Positions 17,386-26,588 of a DNA stretch of 64,000 nucleotides are shown one piece after another. How positions within the stretch are numbered: the first letter of the stretch is position 1; each line of letters opens with the position of its first letter. Location of the stretch: positions 62,001 through 126,000 of the forward strand of contig NZ_QRGR01000007.1 of the NCBI RefSeq assembly GCF_003367245.1, read 5' to 3'. The notes below the pieces were generated by a model. The model did not search any database, was not told where the DNA came from, and saw only the letters and a list, made by a program, of their open reading frames with translations. Source of the DNA: Pontibacter diazotrophicus (GTDB lineage Bacteria; Bacteroidota; Bacteroidia; Cytophagales; Hymenobacteraceae). A program made the translations under genes and the position numbers.

Positions 17386-20300
17386 ATGAAGCGACTACTA
17401 CCCGCACTCCTACTTCTCCTGACTGTCATTGCGGGAGGTTCCGCAAAAGCGCAGGAAGTATACGGAAACGAGTGGATTGATTACTCCCAGACTTACTATA
17501 AAATTAGCGTTGTCAATACTGGCCTGCACCGCCTCAGCTACGGTTTCTTAGACAGCCTGGGCTTGAGTAGTGTAAACCCGCAGCACCTGCAGCTCTTCCG
17601 AAGAGGCAAAGAAGTCTCCATTTATGTTGCGGGTGAGTCTGATGGCAGATTGGACACGCAGGATTATGTAGAATTCTACGGCGAGCGCAACGACGGAGCT
17701 TTGGACAGTGAACTGTATAAGAATCCAGCCCACCAGGTACACCAGTTCTACAGCTTATATACCGATACAGCGGCCTATTTTCTCACAGTGAATGCGGCAG
17801 GAGGCAAGCGCATGCGGGAGTCAAATCCTGCCATTGCCGGCCGCACGCCGGAGCCGTACCATTTGCAGAAGGCGCTAACAGTAAGGACCGACCGCTTTAA
17901 CTATGGAAAGTTCTACGATGTCTCTACTCGCCATGTAAGAATGCCTTGGATGGATGAAGGGGAAGGGTATTTTTCACACTACTATATCGCACCTACTAGC
18001 TATGAAATAAATAATATCACCAATGTAGAGCCTAGTGGTCCAAAACCTTATGTTGAGTATGCAACTGTTGGTGCATATCAGGAATATCATAAGTTTAATG
18101 TGAATGTGATTACTACCACAGGTAGCAGAAAGCTTAACTACTTTGAGTATGATTTTTTTGCTTCTGCAAAGGATCGACAACGCGTTGAGTTTAGTGATAT
18201 TAATGAGCAGGGTAAATTTGTTATTCAGATAGCGCCTATACCCACTCCAACGAAAGGAAACGCCATTAGCTTTGCATATGGCAGACTTACATATCCTCAG
18301 AAACCAATATTTACAGGAACCGCTATGTACCTGTATACTGATTCAACAAGAAACATAAACCCCTTCTTTAATTTTTCAAATATTCCTGCTACAACTGTTG
18401 CTTATGATATTACTGATCTACAAAATATAGTAAGAATAGAAGGACATTCAAGCGGTACAACGAAGGGTTTTGTAATAGAAACTGATAATGCCAGAACACA
18501 TAAACTACTTGTTGCGGATGCTTCTAAATCGCTAAAGCCTGTAAAGGTGAGCAGGAACGGAATTACGTTCCGTGCTATAACTCCAAGCGCTCACAACTAC
18601 ATCATCTTAACCAATAAGCGCCTGATGAAAGTGGCTGGCAACAGCAAACTTCCTGCTCCCAAGGAATATGCTGCATATCGATCTTCAACTGCCGGAGGAG
18701 GATATGATACATTGCTTGTTCAGATGGAGCAGGTGGTTAATCAATTTCATTATGGTGACTACTCCTCTAATGCCATCCGCCGGATGGTGCGATTCATGGG
18801 TACTTCCCCAAAGCCTACGCATTTGTTTATTATTGGTAAAGGAGTAACATACGCAAATGATGAATATAGAGATAAATACTATACAGGAAAATTCAGTTAT
18901 TATCAGGTGGGCGCACGTCACCCTAAGGTCTATGAAATGGATTTGGTGCCTACAGGTATCTCTCCTTCATCTGATTTAGTATTCTCTGCAGATTATAAAT
19001 ACAGTTCTTATACTCCTGAAGTTCCTGTCGGCAGGCTCTCTGTCACCACACCAGAGGCTATCATCGCTTACCTTAATAAGGTAAAAGAGTATGATGCCGC
19101 TAAAGAGGGAGAGCCATGGCGAAAGAATATCCTACAGCTTGGCGGTGGCAAATCAAGAGATGAAATCAGGGACATTACCAGCTATCTTAAGAGTTACGCA
19201 GCTATAGCAGAGGGACCTTTATTAGGAGCTGTTGTTACAGAAAGGTATAGGAAGAATGTGAGTGAGGTAACTGAGTTCATCAATGTTTCTGAACAGGTAA
19301 ACAAAGGTCTATCCATGCTGACATTTTTTGGACATAGTTCTACAAGTACTAATGACCTGGACATAGGCTATGTATCAAGCGCTGTTAACAATTATCAAAA
19401 CAAAGGCAAATATCCTATTATTTTAATGAATGGGTGTAACCTGGGGAATAGCTTCGTTCCTGATTATGTTTCATTTGGAGAAGACTGGTTGCGTACAGCT
19501 GATAAGGGCGCTGTTGCTTTGATTGCACACATAGATACAGGAGGCGACACCTATCTGAACATGTATTCCACTAACTTTTATAAGGTAGCTTTTCAGGATC
19601 CTGCGTTCTACGGGGCCACCTTGGGTGCTGTCCAGCAGGAGACTATAAAGCGAGTTATGCGCCAATCAGCAAGCCCCTGGGCCATCGCCATGGTGTTAGA
19701 GATGACGTTGCAAGGTGATCCGGCCCTTAAGCCATACAACCCGAGTAAACCCGATTATGTAATAAAAGAGAACAATTTTAAGGTGACTGGCTTTGATGTA
19801 GGAGCAGTAACCGCCGCCGCTGATTCATTTATGGTGGCCTTTGATGTGGATAATTTGGGAAAAGCCATAACCGAACCCATCTATGTTTCTATTAAAAGAA
19901 CCTTGTCTGATAACAGTGTTGTCCACCAGGAAGATATCCTGATTGACCCGATTATCCAGGGAAGAAGGGTGACACTTAAACTGCCTAATAAGGATGTGTT
20001 GGCAGTGGGGGTGAATACCTTTGAGATAACACTGGATAGCCCCAATGCTGTAGAGGAGTTGAACGAAGAAAATAACACAGCCGTGTTTCAGCACTTTTTC
20101 CCCATCAGTGGTATCGTAACTGTTTACCCTTCTAAGTACAGCATCGTCGGAACAGATAAAGTGAAACTAGCAGTGCAGGCAACGACTCTAAGCGAAAATC
20201 AGGGATTCTATTTTGAAATGGATACCACCACATCATTCACTAGTCCGCTGCGCCAGTCACAGACCGTGGCCAATGCTGAAGTGCCTGTATGGGAGGTATC

Positions 20301-22437
20301 GCTGCCTGCTGCCAGCAGCGACAGTGCGGTGTATTACTGGCGCGCCCGCTTTACTAACTACGAGGCAGGAGAGGACACTGTCTGGGCTAATAGCTCTTTC
20401 AGGCATATTACCGGTGCCAAAGGCGGTTGGTCGCAAAGCCACTTCGGGCAGTTTCAGGATGCAGAGACTGCAGGCTTTGATTCACTGTCAGAGAGCGACA
20501 GGACATGGCAGTATAGGAATGTTCAAAAGTTCATAGAAGTCAAAACTGTGGGAGGCGATACTAGATTTTCCTTCTCGCATCATGGTGTATTTATGAATGG
20601 AGCGCAAGAGCTGAGTGGTTCATGTGGCAATCCTGAGGGTTCTTCATTTGCCAGAATGTATTTCATTGTTATTAATAATGTCACTTTAGAAAATGTTACT
20701 TCGCTGCCTGGTCAAACTTTTTGTAATGCTGTGCCTTATCTGTTTGACACGGGAAACCTGTCACAGGCCGCCAATGTGGCTAAGATAAAAGCTTTCCTTG
20801 ACGCTGTGCCAGCAGGTTACTACGTGGCAGCTATCAGCATCAATAAGGTACCTTTCCATACATTCTCTGCCGAGGTAAAAGCAGCTTTCAACAGTATAGG
20901 CTCAAGCCTGATTAATACACTCCCTGCCAATGTACCCTTTGCGATTGTAGGCCAGAAAGGAGCTGCGACAGGTACAGCACAGGAAATGACGGCGTCGGCA
21001 GATGATGCAACACCTGCTACCTCTCAGGCTATAGCGCTTAGTGCTACCTTAAGGTCAGCAAGAGCAGCCGGAACCATCACTTCTGTTGCAGTTGGGCCTG
21101 CCTTGCAGTGGGAGACATTGCACCACAACATAGAACGCTTCAAAGGTGGTGATGACAAGTATACCTTAAGTGTGATTGGTGTTGATACGACGGGTAAGGA
21201 AGCCGTGCTGGTGGAAAAAGTGCAGGAGAAAGTGATAGATATTTCCTCTATTGATGCTAAACTGTACCCTAATCTGAAGCTTACTGCTTTCCTGTCTGAT
21301 TCTACAGCCCGAACTGCACCGCAGCTAAAGCAGTGGTTTGTGCTTTACGAGGGCGTTCCGGAGGGTGTCGTTAGGCCAGACCTGGTAAAGGTGAGTTCTG
21401 CACTTTTGTCTGAGCAGGCAAGCGGAGGACGCATTACGGCACCCATGGCCTTTGAAAATATTTCGCATACCGCTTTCCGTGACTCTGTCGTGGTGGAGGT
21501 AACACTATCTGGTGATGGGCTTCAACCAACTGTCTCTCGGTTTAAAATTAAACCTGTAGCTGCCGGGGAAACTGTTACCTTCAATTACACTACATTAACG
21601 CAGGAACTGGAAGGGGATTACAAGCTGAGCATGTATGTGAACCCGCGTCTGCAACTAGAGCAGCATTACTTCAACAATATTTACGAAGTGAACTTCAGTG
21701 TAAAGCCAAAGCTGCACCCTATCATGGATGTAGCCTTTGATGGCGTTCATATCCTGGATGGCGACCTTGTTTCGCCAAGCCCGGTGATAAGTGTTACGCT
21801 AAAAGATGAGAACCGCCATGCGTTCCTGCAGGACCCATCAGCCATGTCCATTATCTTAATTACAAGCCTGGAAAATGGCGTAAAAGAGGAAAAAGAGGTG
21901 TCGCTTGTAAATAACCCACAGGAGGTTACCTATGTTGCCGCCACAGAGCAGAATGACTTCAGACTAGAGTATAAGCCCTTGAAGCTGGACGATGGGAAGT
22001 ACAGCATGGAAGTGAGAGCCAAGGATGCAGTCGGTAAGGCTTCTGGTATATCACCCTACAGAATAGGCTTTGAGGTAGTGAGTGAGGCTGGAGTAACAAA
22101 CTTCTATCCGTTCCCGAACCCGTTCTCCTCTAAAACCAACTTTATCTTCACGCTTACCGGCAGCACGATACCGGAGCACATGAAAATCCAGATACTCACA
22201 GTGACAGGTAAAGTGGTAAAGGAAATCATGAAAGAAGAGCTGGGGCCGCTGCGCATTGGCAATAACAAGACAGAATATGCCTGGGATGGTACCGATATGT
22301 ACGGTGACAAGCTGGCAAACGGCGTGTACCTGTACCGGGTGGTAATGAGCAGAATTGATGAGGAAATGAAGCACCGCAACACCTTCGGTGACAAGGCTTT
22401 CAAGAATGGGTATGGGAAGCTGTACATTCTGAGGTAA
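17386..22437 (+). CDS. Type IX secretion sortase, PorU2-like (C25 gingipain-type peptidase)
   Basis: A giant 1683-residue secreted protein with a signal peptide at residues 1-22 (ending KAQ). The N-terminal third is beta-rich. A C25 cysteine-peptidase domain spans roughly residues 440-790: the catalytic histidine is His650 in LTFFGHSS and the nucleophile is Cys684 in LMNGCNLGN. Several Ig-like/CARDB-like repeats follow, ending in a FlgD-like Ig/T9SS-type tail (YPFPNPFSSKTNF... GVYLYRVVM). PorU-type sortases cleave sorting domains and attach cargo to surface glycolipid. The much larger size and C-terminal tail mark this as the second (PorU2-like) group. The central third, including the catalytic region, is visibly more AT-rich than both ends. 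Confidence 0.82.
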   Translation: MKRLLPALLLLLTVIAGGSAKAQEVYGNEWIDYSQTYYKISVVNTGLHRLSYGFLDSLGLSSVNPQHLQLFRRGKEVSIYVAGESDGRLDTQDYVEFYGERNDGALDSELYKNPAHQVHQFYSLYTDTAAYFLTVNAAGGKRMRESNPAIAGRTPEPYHLQKALTVRTDRFNYGKFYDVSTRHVRMPWMDEGEGYFSHYYIAPTSYEINNITNVEPSGPKPYVEYATVGAYQEYHKFNVNVITTTGSRKLNYFEYDFFASAKDRQRVEFSDINEQGKFVIQIAPIPTPTKGNAISFAYGRLTYPQKPIFTGTAMYLYTDSTRNINPFFNFSNIPATTVAYDITDLQNIVRIEGHSSGTTKGFVIETDNARTHKLLVADASKSLKPVKVSRNGITFRAITPSAHNYIILTNKRLMKVAGNSKLPAPKEYAAYRSSTAGGGYDTLLVQMEQVVNQFHYGDYSSNAIRRMVRFMGTSPKPTHLFIIGKGVTYANDEYRDKYYTGKFSYYQVGARHPKVYEMDLVPTGISPSSDLVFSADYKYSSYTPEVPVGRLSVTTPEAIIAYLNKVKEYDAAKEGEPWRKNILQLGGGKSRDEIRDITSYLKSYAAIAEGPLLGAVVTERYRKNVSEVTEFINVSEQVNKGLSMLTFFGHSSTSTNDLDIGYVSSAVNNYQNKGKYPIILMNGCNLGNSFVPDYVSFGEDWLRTADKGAVALIAHIDTGGDTYLNMYSTNFYKVAFQDPAFYGATLGAVQQETIKRVMRQSASPWAIAMVLEMTLQGDPALKPYNPSKPDYVIKENNFKVTGFDVGAVTAAADSFMVAFDVDNLGKAITEPIYVSIKRTLSDNSVVHQEDILIDPIIQGRRVTLKLPNKDVLAVGVNTFEITLDSPNAVEELNEENNTAVFQHFFPISGIVTVYPSKYSIVGTDKVKLAVQATTLSENQGFYFEMDTTTSFTSPLRQSQTVANAEVPVWEVSLPAASSDSAVYYWRARFTNYEAGEDTVWANSSFRHITGAKGGWSQSHFGQFQDAETAGFDSLSESDRTWQYRNVQKFIEVKTVGGDTRFSFSHHGVFMNGAQELSGSCGNPEGSSFARMYFIVINNVTLENVTSLPGQTFCNAVPYLFDTGNLSQAANVAKIKAFLDAVPAGYYVAAISINKVPFHTFSAEVKAAFNSIGSSLINTLPANVPFAIVGQKGAATGTAQEMTASADDATPATSQAIALSATLRSARAAGTITSVAVGPALQWETLHHNIERFKGGDDKYTLSVIGVDTTGKEAVLVEKVQEKVIDISSIDAKLYPNLKLTAFLSDSTARTAPQLKQWFVLYEGVPEGVVRPDLVKVSSALLSEQASGGRITAPMAFENISHTAFRDSVVVEVTLSGDGLQPTVSRFKIKPVAAGETVTFNYTTLTQELEGDYKLSMYVNPRLQLEQHYFNNIYEVNFSVKPKLHPIMDVAFDGVHILDGDLVSPSPVISVTLKDENRHAFLQDPSAMSIILITSLENGVKEEKEVSLVNNPQEVTYVAATEQNDFRLEYKPLKLDDGKYSMEVRAKDAVGKASGISPYRIGFEVVSEAGVTNFYPFPNPFSSKTNFIFTLTGSTIPEHMKIQILTVTGKVVKEIMKEELGPLRIGNNKTEYAWDGTDMYGDKLANGVYLYRVVMSRIDEEMKHRNTFGDKAFKNGYGKLYILR

Positions 22438-22453
22438 ACCAAACTATTAAGCA

Positions 22454-22496
22454 AAAAAGCACGAGGGCAGCTAGTTTAGCTGCCCTCGTGCTTTTT
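22454..22496. terminator. Bidirectional terminator, 20-bp stem with 3-base loop
   Basis: Bases 22454-22473 pair perfectly with 22477-22496. A-run and T-run flanks are part of the stem, so it functions for both the plus-strand PorU2-like gene and the minus-strand folA unit. Confidence 0.9.
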
Positions 22497-22542
22497 ACAA
22501 GTCGGCTCCTTTCTATTCGGGAGGAGAGGCTTCTTGCTGTCT

Positions 22543-23028
22543 TTATTTCCGCTTCAATGTTAAGAAGCTGTAACTGTACTTGTTTTTCTCGTCTGGTTCA
22601 TGGTGCTCCTGCTCTACTGTTTCCCAATCCTCCACCTTCAGTTCCGGTAGATATGCATCTCCTTCAAAGGTGTGGTGGATGCGGGTAAGGTAAATCGTAT
22701 CTGTCAGGGGGAGTGCCTGCTTGTAGATTTCTGCGCCGCCAATGATGCAAATCTCTTCGTCCAGTTGCTTTGCCTGTTCAATCGCCTCCTGCACGGAATG
22801 TACTACGATACACCCTTCTGCTGCATAATCCTTTTGCGTAGTAATAATAATAGAGGTACGGCCGGGTAAGGGCTTTCCAATCGACTCATAGGTTTTGCGG
22901 CCCATCAGAATAGGATGGCCCATCGTGATTTGCTTGAAGTGGCGCAGGTCGGCAGGGAGGTGCCAGATTAAGCCATTGTCTTTCCCGATGACGTTATTTT
23001 CGGCGGCGGCTACAACTATTGCAATCAT
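22543..23028 (-). CDS. folA: Dihydrofolate reductase
   Basis: NADPH-dependent reduction of dihydrofolate to tetrahydrofolate, 161 residues, the usual bacterial size. The substrate-binding acid Asp27 is in place within HLPADLRHFK. Also seen are MGHPILMGRKTYESIGKPLPGR and IIGGAEIYKQALPLTD, the NADPH-binding loops. Last gene of a tight minus-strand operon, 4 bases after fmt. The pairing makes sense because formyl-methionyl-tRNA formation uses a folate donor. Confidence 0.96.
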   Translation of the reverse strand: MIAIVVAAAENNVIGKDNGLIWHLPADLRHFKQITMGHPILMGRKTYESIGKPLPGRTSIIITTQKDYAAEGCIVVHSVQEAIEQAKQLDEEICIIGGAEIYKQALPLTDTIYLTRIHHTFEGDAYLPELKVEDWETVEQEHHEPDEKNKYSYSFLTLKRK

Positions 23029-23032
23029 TTAT

Positions 23033-23962
23033 CTATACATTAAAGGTGTAACCTCTCAATAAATCCTGCACCGGCATGCGTTTCTTGCCTTCCATTTGCA
23101 GGTCAAGCACCGAAATGGCACCAGCAGCAGTCTGGACATGCAGGAACGTTTTGTTGTCAGTTTTCAGCTGTCCTGGTGCTAAGCCATAATCCATGTTTTC
23201 TAAGGCCTCAGTTCTGAAAATCTTAAAGATTTTGTCATTAAAGCGGGTCCAGGCGGCAGGGTAGGGACTAAGGCCCCGGATAAAGTTTCGCACCTGTTGG
23301 GCAGGCTGATTCCAGTTAATCTCGCAGGTCTCTTTGTAAATTTTGGGGGCATGCTTCGTTTCAGCAGAGGTAACCTGTGGCTGCGGTTGCACCTCGTCAC
23401 GTTCAATGGCCTGAACGGTGCGCAGGGCAAGTCTGGCTCCTTCATACTTCAGTTTCTCGTACACCGAGCCAAAGTCATCTTCCTCTAAAATGGGCACGCG
23501 CTCCTGGAAAATAAGGTCACCGGTGTCAATCTCGTGTTTCAGGAAAAAGGAAGTGACACCTGTTTCTTTCTCACCGTTAATAATGGCCCAATTGATTGGA
23601 GCAGCCCCTCTGTATTGCGGCAGCAGCGAACCGTGTATATTGAAAGAACCCAGTTCCGGCATTGCCCACACTACTTCGGGCAGCATCCGGAACGCCACGA
23701 TGATCTGCAGGTTCGCCTTATAACTTCGTAGTTCGTCAAGGAAAGACTCTGCTTTCAGATTTGTCGGTTGCAGCACCGGAATATTTTGACTCACGGCATA
23801 CTCTTTCACCGGTGACTGGTGAAGCTTCTGCCCCCGGCCTGCAGGCTTATCCGGCGCTGTGATAACGGCTACTACGTTATACCTATGCTCCACAAGTGTT
23901 TGCAGGGTAGGCACGGCAAAATCCGGAGTACCCATAAACACAATTCGTAAATCTCTTGTCAT
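23033..23962 (-). CDS. fmt: Methionyl-tRNA formyltransferase
   Basis: Formylates initiator Met-tRNA using 10-formyltetrahydrofolate, 309 residues. Catalytic residues Asn108 and His110 lie in FNIHGSLLPQYRGAAPINWA, and the catalytic Asp is in KHEIDTGDLIF. The N-terminal RIVFMGTPDFAVPTLQ begins the Rossmann fold, and the C-terminal OB-like domain (from about residue 210) that binds tRNA is complete. It is separated by 2 bases from the namZ-like gene upstream and 4 bases from folA downstream. Confidence 0.96.
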   Translation of the reverse strand: MTRDLRIVFMGTPDFAVPTLQTLVEHRYNVVAVITAPDKPAGRGQKLHQSPVKEYAVSQNIPVLQPTNLKAESFLDELRSYKANLQIIVAFRMLPEVVWAMPELGSFNIHGSLLPQYRGAAPINWAIINGEKETGVTSFFLKHEIDTGDLIFQERVPILEEDDFGSVYEKLKYEGARLALRTVQAIERDEVQPQPQVTSAETKHAPKIYKETCEINWNQPAQQVRNFIRGLSPYPAAWTRFNDKIFKIFRTEALENMDYGLAPGQLKTDNKTFLHVQTAAGAISVLDLQMEGKKRMPVQDLLRGYTFNV

Positions 23963-23964
23963 CG

Positions 23965-25230
23965 TTAGTTATTTTCAGGGTAAAGCAGGTACTGCTCACG
24001 GAGGCTCTTATAATTAGATAGTGCTGGCTCCCAACTGGCGCGTATTTCCGCCTCCGTTTTACCGGCTTTTATCTGCTCCCGCAGTTGGCTGGTGCCTGCC
24101 AGTTTTTCAAAAAAATTATTGAAGAACTTGTCCTTTTGTGTCGAGTGCTGGTACATCTCCTGCAGGTAAGCCAGCGTGAACGGCTGTGCTTTGGCTGGAT
24201 CTGTTAAATCCATTCCGTAGCAGGTTTGCCCTTTGTGAGGTGGGTTTGTGGCTCCTGCAGTGCTCTCCGGTGTAAACTTAAACGTTTTAACAGTATAGTA
24301 GGGGCTGCCAATAACCTGAAACGGCGAAGGAGTACCGCGGCCAACACTCACGTTTGTACCCTCGAAGAGGCATAGCGACGGGTATAACGTAATAGCCTGT
24401 GCGTTCGGCAAGTTCGGAGACGGTTTGACAGGCAGTATATAAGCTGTGTTGTGTGTGTAGTTTGCCACCGGAACCACCGTCAGGTCCGCTTGTCGCTGCC
24501 CCTCCAGCCATTTCTCACCGTTTATCATTTCGGCCAATTCTCCCACCGTCAGGCCGTGTACAATCGGGATAGGGTGCATGCCCACAAACGACTGTTGCTC
24601 CTTCTCCAGCACTGGTCCGTCTACGTAATGGCCATTTGGGTTCGGGCGGTCCAGCACCAGCACAGGCTTGTTGTTTTCTGCGGCGGCCTCCATTACATAG
24701 TGCATGGTGCTGATGTAGGTATAGAAGCGGGCGCCTACATCCTGAATGTCAAAAACCAGCACATCCAGATTGTTTACCTGTTCCGTTGATGGCTTCTTGT
24801 TCTTGCCATAGAGTGATATGATGAGCAGACCGGTGCGGATATCTTTTGCGTCTTTGACATATGCACCGGCATCGGCTTCGCCCCGGAAGCCATGTTCTGG
24901 TGCGAAAATTGTAACCACATCCACGCCCCTGCTCAATAAGGTGTCGACTAAATGCGTTTGGCCAACGACCGATGTTTGGTTTACCACGAGGCCCACACGC
25001 TTGCCCTTCAACTGGGGCAGGTACAGTTCCAGTTGTTCTGCGCCTGTCTGCAAAGGTCTGACCTGTGGGGCTTGCTCAGGTTCAGCAGTCATAGTTTGCT
25101 CTGTAGGCTGAGGTTGTGGTACTGTGGCAGGCGCTTGTATAGGGGCACAATTGCCCAGGGCCAGCAGGAATGAAGTATATAGTATTAGCATGGGCTGTGT
25201 CATAGTCATAAGGTAGAAGTCAAAATTCAT
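23965..25230 (-). CDS. Exo-beta-N-acetylmuramidase NamZ-like lipoprotein (DUF1343)
   Basis: DUF1343 protein. Characterised members (NamZ) remove terminal N-acetylmuramic acid from peptidoglycan fragments for recycling. Motifs are KRVGLVVNQTSVV, APEHGFRGEADAG, FDIQDVGARFYTYISTMHYVMEA and LDRPNPNGHYVDGPVLE, and the family core runs from about residue 75 to the end of 421. The N terminus is a hydrophobic signal with Cys28 in LALGNC; Asn just before the cysteine is not a classical lipobox, so lipidation is plausible but unproven. A Pro/Gln/Glu-rich linker follows. The start is uncertain: Met8 or Met10 would also give a shorter signal peptide. First gene of the namZ-fmt-folA unit. Confidence 0.87.
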   Translation of the reverse strand: MNFDFYLMTMTQPMLILYTSFLLALGNCAPIQAPATVPQPQPTEQTMTAEPEQAPQVRPLQTGAEQLELYLPQLKGKRVGLVVNQTSVVGQTHLVDTLLSRGVDVVTIFAPEHGFRGEADAGAYVKDAKDIRTGLLIISLYGKNKKPSTEQVNNLDVLVFDIQDVGARFYTYISTMHYVMEAAAENNKPVLVLDRPNPNGHYVDGPVLEKEQQSFVGMHPIPIVHGLTVGELAEMINGEKWLEGQRQADLTVVPVANYTHNTAYILPVKPSPNLPNAQAITLYPSLCLFEGTNVSVGRGTPSPFQVIGSPYYTVKTFKFTPESTAGATNPPHKGQTCYGMDLTDPAKAQPFTLAYLQEMYQHSTQKDKFFNNFFEKLAGTSQLREQIKAGKTEAEIRASWEPALSNYKSLREQYLLYPENN

Positions 25231-25263
25231 ACCTATCTTTAAAGCTGTTAAGAAATAAGGCGA

Positions 25264-26472
25264 GTGAATATCTCCAAATATATATCTGATAAAATATCAG
25301 AAGTACAAACCGGCTCATTTACGTCGTCGGTTACAAAAATAGCAATAATCAGCATAGCTGCAGGCATTGCGATCATGATCGTGTCTTTTGCTATTCTGGA
25401 AGGCTTCCAGTACGAGATTAGACAGAAGATTTTTTCCTTCGGGGCACACCTGCAGGTGAGCAAATACGACACCAATAATTCACTGGAAGGGGCACCCATC
25501 AGCCGGAACATCGGGGTGGCAGATTCCGTGGCAGGTATTGAGCGGATTCAAGCTTTTGCCCGCAAAACAGCCATCATAAAAACGGACGATGAAGTACTCG
25601 GGGTAGTGCTGAAAGGAGTGGGAGAAGACTATGACATGAACTCCATGCAGCAGAACCTAAGGTCTGGTGAGCTGATTTCGTATACAGATACGGCATCGTC
25701 CAAAGAAGTGCTCATCAGCCAGAGCGTGGCAAGTAAGCTGAGTCTGGAAGTAGGCGACGAGGCCATTTTTTATTTTATACAAAATCCGCCACGTGCCCGG
25801 AAGTTACAGGTAAAAGGCATTTTCAATACAGGTTTAGAAGAGTTTGATGAGGTCTTTGTGATCGGTGATATTCAGCTGATACGCGAGCTGAACAACTGGC
25901 CCGATACACTGGTGGGAGGTATCGAGATTGTGCTTAAAGACTTTGAGCAGATAGACCAGGCGGCAGATCAGGTGTTTGAGCAAATGAACTACGATTTACA
26001 ACTGGAGAAAATAACAGATCGGCACGCACAGCTATTCGACTGGCTAAAGCTGCTGCGCAAAAACGTGGTCATTTTTCTGGTGCTCATCATTTTTGTAGCT
26101 TCATTTAACATGGTTTCCACGGTATTTATCATGATTATTGAGCGGATAAATATGATAGGAGTGCTGAAAGCTGTGGGCGCTACCGATGCGCAGATTCGGG
26201 AGGTCTTTTACTTTCGCGGTCTGAAACTTACTATCAAAGGACTGATTTGGGGGAATATAATTGGCCTTGGTTTCTGCGCCATCCAGTACTACTTCAAAAT
26301 CATTCCGCTCGACCCGGAGAATTACTACATGGACACAGTGCCTATTAGTTGGAACGCTGGTATCATCATTGGACTTAATGTTATTACCCTCCTGCTCACC
26401 ATGCTGGCTATCCTTATACCTGCTGCCATGGTTTCTCGCATCAGGCCGGTGAAGGCGATTAAATTCGATTAG
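25264..26472 (+). CDS. ABC transporter permease, LolC/FtsX (MacB) family
   Basis: A 402-residue inner-membrane permease of the four-helix MacB/LolCE type. The first helix is at about 22-45 (IAIISIAAGIAIMIVSFAIL), a large periplasmic domain covers about 46-265, and three helices lie near 268-290, 315-345 and 368-396 with the FtsX-domain block FNMVSTVFIMIIERINMIGVLKAVGATDAQI. Such proteins mostly move lipoproteins or other envelope substrates; the matching ATPase is not adjacent. The GTG start at 25264 follows a purine-rich AAGGCGA. It is divergent from the namZ-like gene with only 33 bases between them, so their promoters overlap. Confidence 0.88.
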   Translation: MNISKYISDKISEVQTGSFTSSVTKIAIISIAAGIAIMIVSFAILEGFQYEIRQKIFSFGAHLQVSKYDTNNSLEGAPISRNIGVADSVAGIERIQAFARKTAIIKTDDEVLGVVLKGVGEDYDMNSMQQNLRSGELISYTDTASSKEVLISQSVASKLSLEVGDEAIFYFIQNPPRARKLQVKGIFNTGLEEFDEVFVIGDIQLIRELNNWPDTLVGGIEIVLKDFEQIDQAADQVFEQMNYDLQLEKITDRHAQLFDWLKLLRKNVVIFLVLIIFVASFNMVSTVFIMIIERINMIGVLKAVGATDAQIREVFYFRGLKLTIKGLIWGNIIGLGFCAIQYYFKIIPLDPENYYMDTVPISWNAGIIIGLNVITLLLTMLAILIPAAMVSRIRPVKAIKFD

Positions 26473-26514
26473 GAAAGTTGCTGGATAGTTAATTGTGGAG
26501 ACATTAGAGTCTCT

Positions 26515-26570
26515 TCTTCCCATAAAGCAAAAGCCCCGCGTAACAGCGGGGCTTTTGCTTTATGGGAAGA
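26515..26570. terminator. Bidirectional terminator, 25-bp perfect stem
   Basis: Bases 26515-26539 pair perfectly with 26546-26570 around a 6-base loop. A GC core is flanked by A- and T-rich parts, so it terminates both the permease gene and the convergent mscS-type gene. Confidence 0.9.
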
Positions 26571-26588
26571 GAATTTCAAAATCAAAAC

